DNA of 39,485 nucleotides from Phaeodactylibacter sp. (GTDB lineage: Bacteria > Bacteroidota > Bacteroidia > Chitinophagales > Saprospiraceae). The stretch is from assembly GCF_022763345.1 (NCBI RefSeq), contig NZ_JALEGS010000112.1:1-39485 (forward strand), written 5' to 3'. The translations under genes and the position numbers were made by a program. The notes below the pieces were generated by a model. It saw nothing but the letters and a program-made list of their open reading frames with translations. It made no database searches and had not been told where the DNA came from. This document shows positions 16,921-24,930 of this stretch, one piece after another; the stretch's first letter is position 1; each line of letters starts with the position of its first letter.

Positions 16921-18375
16921 TTAGAACTCCGCATTGCCCGGCGTACGCGGGAAAGCAATCACGTCACGGATATTGCCCATGCCGGTGATGAACTGTACCA
17001 TACGCTCGAAGCCCAGCCCGAAGCCGGCGTGAGGCGCACCGCCGAACTTGCGCAGTTCGAGGTACCACCAGAGTTCTTCCTCGTGTACGTTCATATCAGC
17101 CATACGTGCCTTTAATACATCAAGCCGTTCCTCTCGCTGTGAGCCACCGATCACCTCCCCGATGCCCGGGAAGAGGACGTCCATTGCGGCTACAGTTTTG
17201 CCCGGCACACCTTCCTGCTCATCGTTCATGCGCATGTAGAAAGCTTTGATAGACGCCGGGTAATCGCGTACGATGACTGGCTTTTGGAATTTCTTTTCCA
17301 CCAGGTACCGTTCGTGCTCTGCCTGCAGGTCTTTGCCCCACTTCACATCGTACTCGAACTTCCCTTTCTTGTAAGGCTTGGAATTGCGCAGGATATTGAC
17401 CGCATCGGTGTAGGTGATCCGCTCGAAGTCGTTGTCCACCACAAACCGCAGGGTCTCGATGAGCCCCATAGCGCGGCGCTCGTTTTTGGGCATGTTTTTC
17501 TCCAGATTCTGAATGCGCTGATCCAGGAATTCAAGCTCTGCGCTGTAGTTTTCCAGAATATGGTTAATGAGGTACTTGCAGAAGTCCTCTGCCAGGTCCA
17601 TGTTGTCAAAAATATCGTAGAAGGCGACCTCCGGCTCAATCATCCAAAACTCGGCCAGGTGGCGGGAAGTGTTGGAGTTTTCCGCACGGAAAGTGGGCCC
17701 GAAGGTGTACACTTTGCCAAGGGCCAGGGCACCGATTTCGGCCTGCAGCTGACCGGATACCGTGAGGTTGGTGGGCTTTTCAAAGAAATCCTCTTTGAAG
17801 TTGACCTCGCCCTCCTCCGTCCGCGGCGGATTGCTGACGTCCAGGTTGGTCACCCGGAACATCTCACCGGCGCCTTCTGCATCGCTCCCTGTGATGATGG
17901 GGGTGTGCATGTAGAAGTAGCCATTGTCGTTGAAATACTTATGGACGGCATAGGCAATACCATGACGGATGCGGAATACCGCACTGAAAGTATTCGTGCG
18001 CATACGGAAGTGCGCTTTTTCGCGCAGGAACTCCAGGGACTGTGCCTTCGGCTGCATGGGATATTCCTCCGGATTGGCAGCACCCAGAATTTCCACCGTG
18101 TCTGCCAGCAGCTCTACATCCTGACCTGCGCCCTGTGACTCCACGAGTTTGCCGGTAGCCTTAATGCAGGCGTGGAAGGAAACCTGCTTCAGTACGTCTT
18201 CCGGGATTTGCTCAAAATCCACAACGACTTGCAGTGTGCCCATGCTCGTACCGTCATTCAGGGCAATGAAACGGTTGGAACGGAAGGCCCGTACCCAGCC
18301 CATAACGGTAAGCTCCTGCCCTACGCGGGGCTTAAAATCTTCCAGTATCGTTTGAATCTCTGTGCGCTTGCTCAT
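16921..18375 (-). CDS. asnS: Asparagine--tRNA ligase
   Basis: The protein has 484 residues, normal for the bacterial class IIb enzyme that charges tRNA(Asn). An OB-fold anticodon-binding domain fills about 1-110 (VMGWVRAFRSNRFIALNDGT). The catalytic domain shows motif 2 as TFRAENSNTSRHLAEFWMIE (around 228-247) and motif 3 as GFGLGFERM near 451-459. The C-terminus RDVIAFPRTPGNAEF is typical of AsnS rather than AspS. The start follows a plausible minus-strand -7 box. Confidence 0.96.
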   Translation of the reverse strand: MSKRTEIQTILEDFKPRVGQELTVMGWVRAFRSNRFIALNDGTSMGTLQVVVDFEQIPEDVLKQVSFHACIKATGKLVESQGAGQDVELLADTVEILGAANPEEYPMQPKAQSLEFLREKAHFRMRTNTFSAVFRIRHGIAYAVHKYFNDNGYFYMHTPIITGSDAEGAGEMFRVTNLDVSNPPRTEEGEVNFKEDFFEKPTNLTVSGQLQAEIGALALGKVYTFGPTFRAENSNTSRHLAEFWMIEPEVAFYDIFDNMDLAEDFCKYLINHILENYSAELEFLDQRIQNLEKNMPKNERRAMGLIETLRFVVDNDFERITYTDAVNILRNSKPYKKGKFEYDVKWGKDLQAEHERYLVEKKFQKPVIVRDYPASIKAFYMRMNDEQEGVPGKTVAAMDVLFPGIGEVIGGSQREERLDVLKARMADMNVHEEELWWYLELRKFGGAPHAGFGLGFERMVQFITGMGNIRDVIAFPRTPGNAEF

Positions 18376-18410
18376 CTTTCGTTTTTTAGCGTGCCACCAA
18401 ATGAATGCGC

Positions 18411-18418
18411 GAAAATAG
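18411..18418 (-). promoter_or_regulatory. Possible -7 box of asnS
   Basis: TATTTTCG on the minus strand is one base off TAnnTTTG and lies 35 nt before the asnS ATG. No TTG is found at the expected upstream distance, so this is a weak call. Confidence 0.3.
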
Positions 18419-18444
18419 GGCTTTTGGGAAAAAGGGGGAAATTT

Positions 18445-18481
18445 AAAGGCCCGCTACTTTCGGGATTTGTAGCGGGCCTTT
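18445..18481 (-). terminator. Strong terminator after the outer-membrane barrel gene
   Basis: Perfect 13-bp arms (AAAGGCCCGCTAC at 18445-18457 and its complement at 18469-18481) enclose an 11-nt loop. The hairpin separates the barrel gene (stop at 18519) from asnS. Confidence 0.75.
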
Positions 18482-18518
18482 AACTTCTGTCAGGATATTG
18501 GGCTTCGGAGCTCTGATG

Positions 18519-19190
18519 CTATGGATTTAAAATAGCGTATTGTACGCTTAGCTGCAGGGATTGATTGAGGAGTTTGGGGCGCGCGCCTTCAAAAACCATA
18601 GGATCGCCATTTCCATCTGTGAAGTCGGCATCTAATGTTGTCGACAACCCATGAAAAGCTCTCAGGTTGACCGTAAACCGATCGTTAAAGTCGTAGCCAA
18701 GCCCTAGTACGGCTGCTAAATCCGTATCCTCGTAGAGCCTACCCATAATCTCTTCATTACCAACAGGCTCTCCTTCCAAAAGGGATTCTGCCTTCAACAG
18801 GAAGCTAACTGCCGCTCCTGCTTCAATATAGAAGCTATTGACCGGATAAAACCGGACCAATATTGGAATATCAAAGTAATCAAGCCGAACACCCGAGTCT
18901 ACCCCAAAGATATCTTCATCATTGCGAAAACCTCTTCGTGAAAAAGCAGGAGCTATTAAAACTCCAAAAGTTGAGGAAAAGGGCAATTCAACAGACAAAC
19001 CAGCCTGAAATCCGGCAACAGCTAAATTACCTTCATTAGAAGGCATCGTCTGCCCCAGAAATTCGAATTGATTATACCATCGTACCGTCGAAATATTCCC
19101 CCCGGCAGTGAGGCTAATCTTTGGTCGAAGCTGGGCAGAAACGGAGGCTGCAGCCATAAGCAGCAGAGCGGTTAGCAGAAGTGGTCTCAT
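18519..19190 (-). CDS. Outer-membrane beta-barrel protein (PorT-like family)
   Basis: The protein has 223 residues. A signal peptide (MRPLLLTALLLMAAASVSAQ) precedes alternating strands that fit an eight-stranded barrel, ending in LNQSLQLSVQYAILNP. The phrases AGFQAGLSVELPFSSTFG, LDYFDIPILVRFYP and FYIEAGAAVSFLL are typical of the outer-membrane beta-barrel family that includes PorT. The family name does not mean it belongs to the T9SS apparatus. Function is unknown. Confidence 0.8.
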   Translation of the reverse strand: MRPLLLTALLLMAAASVSAQLRPKISLTAGGNISTVRWYNQFEFLGQTMPSNEGNLAVAGFQAGLSVELPFSSTFGVLIAPAFSRRGFRNDEDIFGVDSGVRLDYFDIPILVRFYPVNSFYIEAGAAVSFLLKAESLLEGEPVGNEEIMGRLYEDTDLAAVLGLGYDFNDRFTVNLRAFHGLSTTLDADFTDGNGDPMVFEGARPKLLNQSLQLSVQYAILNP

Positions 19191-19277
19191 GATTTTTAAT
19201 GTTTAGTTGATTGATAAACGAAAAAACCTGGGCGACCACGCGACCCTATCTAAAATTTAACATTGTTAGATTGCAAG

Positions 19278-20294
19278 CTAGTGTGCTTCCAGAGGATTTA
19301 GCCTGACCTCTTGAATGAGTACCTCCACTTCTTCTTCAGGCAGGTCGACAAGCTCCGCAATATCTGATACAGACATCCCTTTGCGGTCTGCCCGGAAAAC
19401 AAACAGGCGTGTCTTTTGCCATTTGCCTTTTTCAAGACCTTCTTCAAGACCTTCTTTAAGACCTTTTTCAAGACCTTCTTTAAGACCTTCTTTAAGACCT
19501 TCTTCGAGACCTTTCTGAATACCCGTATTGCGCCCTTCCCTCATGGCCTGGGCTTTGAGTTCCTGTATGATCGCTTCTTCGATACCCATAGCTTTTCTGG
19601 ATTTTGTGATACCTCGGACTTGTTCTTCAAATTTAAAGCTAAATTCTGATTTTTGAAAGGGCAAGAATTGCCCAATAAAATTCATCAAATAGCGAATCTT
19701 TGATTTACCAATGCCCACGGTCAACATCTGCCGGACAAACCGTAGTTTATATTCATAGATTGCATCATCCCCTTTATTATTGAATGTTTTGAAGTCTTTA
19801 GCGAACGCCAAAGCTATTCCAAAAGGATTACCTGATGATTCTAAAGCTGATTTGTCCTGATCTGTTAATACGAACGTACGGAAGCGGTATGAGAGTTCCG
19901 TCCCCATAAAGGATTCCCTGTATTCCTTAAAATGATACTTCCGATTGGTATCTGTGTAAATCACTATGGCAGTCACAGGACGAGCGTATCGATCCCTGAT
20001 CCTGTAAAAATATTGGAACATTCGCAGAGCAAATTGCTTGTCTTCATACCCTTGCACCTCGGTATGTACAAGGAACCACTGCTCCTCACCATTTTTCAGC
20101 CATACTTTAAATAATTTATCGGCTCTGCGATTGATGGCTTCTGCCTCCGGAACAAGTTTGTACAATTCTTTATCTAAAAAATCAAACGGCTTACTCCAAT
20201 CAATCAAATCGACGAAGTCACTGTAGAAGAAAAGCAGAAAATCCTCTGCCAAATCTTCTATTAGCCCTTTCCAAAGTATATCGTGGGGTACCAT
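19278..20294 (-). CDS. Rpn-family (PD-(D/E)XK) nuclease with four-residue repeat
   Basis: The protein has 338 residues. The N-terminal domain is of the recombination-promoting nuclease / putative transposase type: INRRADKLFKVWL (Asp59), then WFLVHTEVQGYEDKQFALRM, where Glu79-x-Gln81 stands in for the E-x-K/Q of the fold. A helical region follows, then seven units of a four-residue repeat of the EEGL/KEGL type (about 260-290) and a C-terminal segment with a helix-turn-helix flavour (MSVSDIAELVDLPEEEVEVLI). Known Rpn proteins are DNA endonucleases. Some are toxins inhibited by a short C-terminal product translated from an internal start. ATGs at 19589 (Met236) and 19544 (Met251) could give such a product here. 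The gene follows rluA by 27 bp. Confidence 0.82.
   Translation of the reverse strand: MVPHDILWKGLIEDLAEDFLLFFYSDFVDLIDWSKPFDFLDKELYKLVPEAEAINRRADKLFKVWLKNGEEQWFLVHTEVQGYEDKQFALRMFQYFYRIRDRYARPVTAIVIYTDTNRKYHFKEYRESFMGTELSYRFRTFVLTDQDKSALESSGNPFGIALAFAKDFKTFNNKGDDAIYEYKLRFVRQMLTVGIGKSKIRYLMNFIGQFLPFQKSEFSFKFEEQVRGITKSRKAMGIEEAIIQELKAQAMREGRNTGIQKGLEEGLKEGLKEGLEKGLKEGLEEGLEKGKWQKTRLFVFRADRKGMSVSDIAELVDLPEEEVEVLIQEVRLNPLEAH
19434..19517 (-). repeat. 12-bp tandem repeat, seven units, inside the Rpn gene
   Basis: On the plus strand AAGACCTTCTTC and near copies run in tandem (19434-19445, 19446-19457 and so on). The last unit, GAGACCTTTCTG at 19506-19517, is degenerate. Each unit encodes four residues, so gain or loss of a unit keeps the frame. 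A similar in-frame array is known to vary in copy number in enterobacterial rpn genes. Confidence 0.9.
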
Positions 20295-20321
20295 GCCGCA
20301 ATATAAACAAAATATGTCAAC

Positions 20322-21215
20322 TTATTTGTTTTTTCTTAAAAAATATCTTTCTGACCGCTCTATCATAGCCCTAAACTTCTCCGGCGGCGGGACTTCCACG
20401 CTCACTTCACCAGATAAGCAAGGATGATCAAAAGCGATGGAGACCGCACTTAGGAAAAGACCTTTTTTACGCAATAGCGGCTTATCTTCAGGTGTGTAGG
20501 CCTCATCGCCCAGAATAGGAGTGCCCAGGTGAGCCAGGTGCCGCCGTATCTGATGGGTGCGCCCGGTATGCAGGTGGAGCTCCAGCCAGGACAGCCACTC
20601 ACAATTCAGAGAACGGCATTCTTCCAACTTGCTGAATGTAGTGAGTGTGGGTTTCCCATCTAAGGGTTCTTCTATTCGCCCTTCTGTGGGCGTACGGCCG
20701 CAAACTATGGCCTGATAGACTTTCTCAATCTCCCGCTCTTCAAAAGCCCTCCCTAATCTGACTTGCGCGGAACGGGTCTTTGCAATTGCGACCGGGCCCG
20801 AAGTGGGTGCGTCCAGCCGGTGCACCGGCATGCCCCAGGGCAGGGCATCTGCAACAGGTGAAAGCTGCAATTGTCCGACCAACGCATTTACAAGCGTACG
20901 GTAATGATTGCCACTTACCGGGAGGCCGGGAGGTTTGTGCACAACCGCCAGGAAGTCATCTTCGTTGAGTACAGGGATTGGAAAAGGGAATGCTTTAGGA
21001 GGTGTCAGGTGCGATTCAACCAAAACAATGTGCATACCGGGTTTCACCCAAATGGCCGTGGTTGCCGCTTTTCCATCTACCTCTACAGCACCCCGCTGAA
21101 TAGCTTTCTTGCCTCCTTTCCGGCTGGGCAGGGTTTTAAAAACCTGATGCAGGTAGTCGCTCAGCCTGACCGGGGAAACACCCGGTGGTACGATATGCTC
21201 TTCAAGTACTTCCAC
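20322..21215 (-). CDS. RluA-family RNA pseudouridine synthase
   Basis: The protein has 297 residues. An S4-like RNA-binding segment (about 15-65: RLSDYLHQVFKTLP, RGAVEVDGKAATT) precedes the RluA fold. The catalytic Asp is D135 in PVHRLDAPTSGP. Further family motifs are LELHLHTGRTHQIRRHLAHLG and PILGDEAYT. It converts uridine to pseudouridine in rRNA or tRNA; the target site cannot be told from sequence. The start lies 3 bp after the stop of the DCC gene, so the two are surely co-transcribed. Confidence 0.92.
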   Translation of the reverse strand: MEVLEEHIVPPGVSPVRLSDYLHQVFKTLPSRKGGKKAIQRGAVEVDGKAATTAIWVKPGMHIVLVESHLTPPKAFPFPIPVLNEDDFLAVVHKPPGLPVSGNHYRTLVNALVGQLQLSPVADALPWGMPVHRLDAPTSGPVAIAKTRSAQVRLGRAFEEREIEKVYQAIVCGRTPTEGRIEEPLDGKPTLTTFSKLEECRSLNCEWLSWLELHLHTGRTHQIRRHLAHLGTPILGDEAYTPEDKPLLRKKGLFLSAVSIAFDHPCLSGEVSVEVPPPEKFRAMIERSERYFLRKNK

Positions 21216-21218
21216 TGA

Positions 21219-21623
21219 CTAAAGGAAACGAGATTGAAGATCGGGCGATGGAAGCATGCAGGCATCTTTTTTTCCGAACCAACGGTACCGGTTTCGGGCA
21301 ATCCAATTGTAGACGGCATCACGAATGGGCCGGGGCACCACGATGAAAGCATAGAGCAAAGACCACCCGCCCCCAAGCTGCCGGGCAACCCGTAGTGCCG
21401 CCTCCGACCGGGCATACAACCGATCATTCTGAACCAGCACCACCGAACTCAGGTCCGATGGGCGGTTTTCAAAGCGGCTAAGCATTGCCTGCCCTTCTTC
21501 TGATTGCAGGGAAGCAAAGCGGAAACGGGCATTGGGGTCCCGCTCAATGATAAACTGAACGGAGCTATTGCATAAATTACATACCCCATCAAAAAGTAGT
21601 ACAGGATGTTCGGTGGTATTCAT
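21219..21623 (-). CDS. DCC-family (DUF393) thiol-disulfide oxidoreductase-like protein
   Basis: The protein has 134 residues. The N-terminal signature DGVCNLCNSSVQFI (Asp12, Cys15, Cys18) gives the family its name. RFASLQSEEGQAM and VVLVQNDRLYARSEAALRV are also typical. The fold is thioredoxin-like, but the physiological reaction is unknown. It lies 33 bp after radA and 3 bp before the rluA-type gene, forming a tight minus-strand operon. Confidence 0.9.
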   Translation of the reverse strand: MNTTEHPVLLFDGVCNLCNSSVQFIIERDPNARFRFASLQSEEGQAMLSRFENRPSDLSSVVLVQNDRLYARSEAALRVARQLGGGWSLLYAFIVVPRPIRDAVYNWIARNRYRWFGKKDACMLPSPDLQSRFL

Positions 21624-21656
21624 ACTCGTAGAACAGATTTACCAAAGCAGAGTTTT

Positions 21657-23033
21657 TTACTTAAACAGACCGTAGTACAGCTCCTGCACTTTAGATACGG
21701 CTTTCACTTCAATATCATACCGCCCGGCGTCCAACCCTTTGGTATTGTACTTTGAGATGTAGATTTCCTTAAAGCCCAGCCGGTTGGCTTCCTGAATACG
21801 CTGCTCTACCCGGTTAACGGCCCGGATTTCTCCGGAAAGCCCTACCTCGCCCGCAAAGCATACATCGGTGGGGATAGCGACATCCTCCAGGGAAGAGATA
21901 AGTGCGGCTACAATCGATAAGTCAATTGCCGGGTCATCCACCCGTATACCTCCTGCGATATTCAGGAAAACATCGTTTTGAGCGAAGAACAGCCCGGCCC
22001 TTTTCTCCAACACGGCCAATAACATACCCAGACGCCTAAGGTCAAAACCGGTAGCCGAGCGTTGAGGTGCGCTGTATACCGACGTGCTCACCAACGCCTG
22101 TGTTTCAATCAGCATAGGGCGCAGCCCTTCTATAGTGGCGGCCACGGCACTGCCGCTCAGGTCTTCATCCTTTTGGGAAAGCAAGAGCTCGGAAGGGTTG
22201 GAGACTTCCCGAAGCCCGCTGGCCTGCATTTCATAAATCCCCAGCTCGTCGGTGCTGCCGAAGCGGTTTTTGATGGTGCGGAGAATGCGGTAGGTATAGT
22301 TACGGTCTCCCTCAAATTGCAGCACCGCGTCTACAATATGCTCCAATAGCTTGGGCCCGGCAATGGAGCCTTCCTTGGTAATATGCCCAATGATAAAAAC
22401 GGGGATATGCTCCTCTTTTGCAAACCGCTGCAGCTCACCGGCACACTCCCGAACCTGAGAGACACTGCCCGGCATAGAATCGATATGCGGGCTGGACAGG
22501 GTTTGGATAGAGTCAATGATCACCAAAGAGGGGCGCAGGTTTTGGGCATGCTTTAGAATCTTGCTCGTATTGGTCTCCGACAGGATGTAGCAGTTCTTCG
22601 CTTCTCCGCCGATCCGGTCCGCGCGCATTTTGATTTGCTCGTCACTTTCTTCCCCCGATATGTATAATATGGTAAAAGGCACGTGCAGCGCCAACTGCAG
22701 AAGCAGCGTGGACTTACCAATACCTGGCTGCCCTCCGATAAGCACAAGAGAACCAGGCACAATGCCTCCGCCAAGTACACGGTTGAGTTCGGCATCCGGT
22801 GTAGTGAGCCGGGTAGTTTCCCCCGCCTTTATTTCCGGCAGTGGCACGGGCTTGCTCTTTGATGCTTTTTCCTGAGTCCGCCAGCTTTTATCCTTGGATT
22901 CGGTTACGGTATCTCTGGAAATTACTTCCTCGATGTAAGTATTCCATTCTCCACAATGTGGGCACTTCCCAATCCATTTTGGTGAGGTGGCTCCACAATT
23001 ACTGCAAACAAAAAATTTTTTGACCTTCGCCAA
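21657..23033 (-). CDS. radA: DNA repair protein RadA
   Basis: The protein has 458 residues, full length. It has an N-terminal zinc finger (C10, C13, C24, C27), a RecA-like ATPase with Walker A GGQPGIGKST at 100-109, the RadA signature KNRFG at 255-259, and a C-terminal Lon-protease-like domain (DLSIVAALISSLEDVAIP, FAGEVGLSGEIRAVNRVEQR). RadA is a DnaB-like branch-migration helicase acting in homologous recombination. No defects are seen. Confidence 0.97.
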   Translation of the reverse strand: MAKVKKFFVCSNCGATSPKWIGKCPHCGEWNTYIEEVISRDTVTESKDKSWRTQEKASKSKPVPLPEIKAGETTRLTTPDAELNRVLGGGIVPGSLVLIGGQPGIGKSTLLLQLALHVPFTILYISGEESDEQIKMRADRIGGEAKNCYILSETNTSKILKHAQNLRPSLVIIDSIQTLSSPHIDSMPGSVSQVRECAGELQRFAKEEHIPVFIIGHITKEGSIAGPKLLEHIVDAVLQFEGDRNYTYRILRTIKNRFGSTDELGIYEMQASGLREVSNPSELLLSQKDEDLSGSAVAATIEGLRPMLIETQALVSTSVYSAPQRSATGFDLRRLGMLLAVLEKRAGLFFAQNDVFLNIAGGIRVDDPAIDLSIVAALISSLEDVAIPTDVCFAGEVGLSGEIRAVNRVEQRIQEANRLGFKEIYISKYNTKGLDAGRYDIEVKAVSKVQELYYGLFK

Positions 23034-23124
23034 CCTTTTTCTGTTTTTGATGTTACGTTCTCAAATTCAGGCACTAAGATAAAGTTGTAGAAATTAAAAG
23101 TAGCCTGAAAAGAAGATGGTGTTT

Positions 23125-23346
23125 TTAAAAAAATTTATTTTTTACTACATTTACACTATCAAAGATAGCTTGACCTTTTACTGAGCGAAATAAAAACTCC
23201 CACAAAGTGTAGTCTGTTAGACAAGTAACTGGCTTAAATTTTAAACTGGAGGTATTTAAAATTTCGTTTATTACTTGTAACTTTCGGGGAAAAAAATATT
23301 CTTGTTCTAAACAGGAACATTCAAGATATATGTAGATTGTTTTCAT
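23125..23346 (-). CDS. Doubtful 73-residue AT-rich reading frame
   Basis: An ATG at 23346 opens a frame of 73 residues (MKTIYIYLECSCLEQEYFFP...). It has no signal peptide, membrane span or known motif. Its AT content is much higher than in flanking genes. It lies opposite the candidate structured RNA, and I consider the two readings mutually competing. Its amino-acid mix is not absurd for a protein, so I keep it with low confidence. Confidence 0.2.
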   Translation of the reverse strand: MKTIYIYLECSCLEQEYFFPRKLQVINEILNTSSLKFKPVTCLTDYTLWEFLFRSVKGQAIFDSVNVVKNKFF

Positions 23347-23404
23347 TTGGTTTTTTGGGGTTATACAGGGTGCTGTACTTCGGTACAGTAACCCTGTTTT
23401 TTTT
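23146..23404 (+). ncRNA. Candidate structured RNA between radA and the TraR-like gene
   Basis: The 369-bp gap 23034-23402 is AT-rich. On the plus strand it holds a possible -7 box (TACATTTA, 23146-23153), then a small hairpin (23156-23168). A long nested hairpin follows: ACAAGTAA 23221-23228 with 23271-23278, and inside it AAATTTTAAA 23236-23245 with 23255-23264. A third stem lies near 23301-23325. Last comes an intrinsic terminator with a UUCG loop. No plus-strand protein gene precedes the terminator, so a non-coding transcript of about 230-250 nt would explain it. It shows no RNase P, tmRNA or SRP RNA signature that I recognise. The left end is approximate, near the promoter box. Confidence 0.4.
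23365..23404 (+). terminator. Plus-strand intrinsic terminator with UUCG tetraloop
   Basis: ACAGGGTGCTGTAC (23365-23378), loop TTCG, then a matching right arm to 23397 with one bulged A and one G-T pair, then seven more T. On the minus strand no T tract follows, so it does not fit as a terminator of the TraR-like gene. The T tract overlaps that gene's stop codon. Confidence 0.75.
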
Positions 23405-23738
23405 AGTGGTCTGCACATCTAACGCACCTTGTACTCTCCGGCATATACATAAGGCGCGCAGGAGCAATTGGGCGCTTGCAACGGGTGCAGATACCAAAGT
23501 CCTCCGCATCAATTTTCGTTAGTGCAATTTTAAGGTTTGTCAGTTTCCGCCTTGCTGATCGCAGGGCCGCTTCAGACACGCCTTTATTATTGATTGCATC
23601 CATTCGGCTGACCCGCCCGATAGCATTTTCAGGGGCTATAGGCTTAGTTGCCTCTTCCAACCGCTCCAATTCAGCAGTGGTCTTAACGATTGCCGCTTCA
23701 ATCTTCACTTTTAATGCCCCCCGTTCCTCTGATTTCAT
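23403..23738 (-). CDS. DksA/TraR-type C4 zinc-finger protein
   Basis: The protein has 111 residues. An N-terminal helical hairpin (about 1-75) leads to the zinc finger CTRCKRPIAPARLMYMPEST, then CVRC (C84, C87, C105, C108). DksA/TraR proteins bind in the RNA polymerase secondary channel and adjust transcription initiation. The helical part here is short and has no obvious D-x-x-D-A tip, so it may be a TraR-like relative and not a true DksA. The Bax-inhibitor gene upstream is separated from it by a strong terminator, so it has its own promoter. Confidence 0.85.
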   Translation of the reverse strand: MKSEERGALKVKIEAAIVKTTAELERLEEATKPIAPENAIGRVSRMDAINNKGVSEAALRSARRKLTNLKIALTKIDAEDFGICTRCKRPIAPARLMYMPESTRCVRCADH

Positions 23739-23762
23739 GATTATCTCTTGAGAATATAAAAA

Positions 23763-23793
23763 AACGTGGGTAGCAATTGTCGCTACCCACGTT
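23763..23793 (-). terminator. Terminator of the Bax-inhibitor-like gene
   Basis: Perfect 12-bp arms (AACGTGGGTAGC at 23763-23774 and its complement at 23782-23793) with a 7-nt loop, followed on the minus strand by a run of T. Confidence 0.85.
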
Positions 23794-23858
23794 CCTACTC
23801 TTAGAACAGCCAGACTATTACAAGCCTGCCATCCTGCGCACTATGTCAGGCTTTAGCC

Positions 23859-24629
23859 TTAATCACTTGATGAGAAAATGGCAATCAGTCTCAGGATTTC
23901 AATGTAAAGCCAGACCAGTGTAATCAGCAGCCCCATGGCAGAAAACCACTCCATATATGCGGGCGCACCGTACTGTTCCCCTTTGTCAAAATTATCGAAG
24001 TCCAGCAGCAGGTTCATGGCTGCCACGCCAATGATGAGCAGGCTGATCCCGATGCCAATCATACCACCATCGTGGAGATAAGGCAGATTAATACCAAAGA
24101 AGCTGAGAACGAAATTCAGCATGTAGACCACGAAAATAGCGCCCGTAGCCATGATGATCCCACTACGCAGCTTTTGCGTTACTTTAATGATGCCCGTTTT
24201 ATAGAAAAACAGCATCAGGAAAAACACGGCACTGGTCAGCGTAACCGCCTGAAAAATGATGCCATCAAAAGCACTGGCGTAAACGGCTGAAATACCACCA
24301 ACGAAGAGGCCCTCAAGAGCCGCATAAATAGGGGCAAGAATAGGAGAATACTCCAGCTTAAAGGTGGCAATCAATACCACAATAAGCCCGCCTATGGCAC
24401 CGCCCCACATTAGGAGTGGATTAGCTGCGGCGTAGCTAAGTACAGCTGTTGCGATCATCAGTGCGCCCAACAATAACGACTTGTTGACTGCACCGGACAC
24501 TGTCATCCGGTCGGTTTGGGTGCCTGCCTGCGTCATGTCGGCATCCAGGACCTGATCAGAGGCTTTCTGGAAAGCCTTTTCACTCATGACAGGATTACGC
24601 GATTGGAAAAAACCTTTCTTTCTACTCAT
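23859..24629 (-). CDS. Bax inhibitor-1/YccA family membrane protein
   Basis: The protein has 256 residues with a polar N-terminus of about 45 residues and seven hydrophobic segments. The phrase EYSPILAPIYAALEGLFVGG and the C-terminal pattern with two acidic residues among helices (LLDFDNFDKGEQYGAPAYMEW) are typical of the bacterial YccA-like branch. Relatives are membrane proteins linked to calcium leak or to regulation of the FtsH protease. No partner gene is nearby. Confidence 0.88.
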   Translation of the reverse strand: MSRKKGFFQSRNPVMSEKAFQKASDQVLDADMTQAGTQTDRMTVSGAVNKSLLLGALMIATAVLSYAAANPLLMWGGAIGGLIVVLIATFKLEYSPILAPIYAALEGLFVGGISAVYASAFDGIIFQAVTLTSAVFFLMLFFYKTGIIKVTQKLRSGIIMATGAIFVVYMLNFVLSFFGINLPYLHDGGMIGIGISLLIIGVAAMNLLLDFDNFDKGEQYGAPAYMEWFSAMGLLITLVWLYIEILRLIAIFSSSD

Positions 24630-24783
24630 TTTAGTACATAGGTTAGTGAAATGCTGTTCTAATATAGAACGCGCTCTTCAAAACTACAATTAATTCTGCT
24701 TTTTGTTGCCTGCCAGGATTGAACCTACCGTATCTAAAGGTGTTTCTTTCCTGATACTGAGCTCAAGCGTAAGTATTTTTCCG

Positions 24784-24791
24784 TACTTTTG
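24784..24791 (+). promoter_or_regulatory. Probable -7 box of the NYN gene
   Basis: TACTTTTG matches TAnnTTTG exactly; transcription would start near 24798. No TTG is seen at the expected upstream distance. The 301-bp gap 24630-24930 separates divergent genes and otherwise holds only a small hairpin (GCATAA/TTATGC) near the start site and AT-rich sequence. Confidence 0.45.
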
Positions 24792-24930
24792 CGGCTGCAT
24801 AAGAAAAATTATGCCTTATATTCTTTCAGTATATCATTATTGCACAAATACACCTAAACGATAACTCCTGAACAACCAACTCATTACAAGTATAATAGAT
24901 TTAAGAAAAGATAAAACACTTTAATAGTAA

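Noticed and set aside
24709..24770. tRNA-like minus-strand stretch with GGTTCAATCC and GAGCTCAGT
   Set aside because: The T-loop and D-arm phrases are suggestive, but the T stem has a mismatch and two wobbles, and no acceptor 5' strand pairs with the 3' end. No anticodon stem is visible. It may be chance or a decayed tRNA end.
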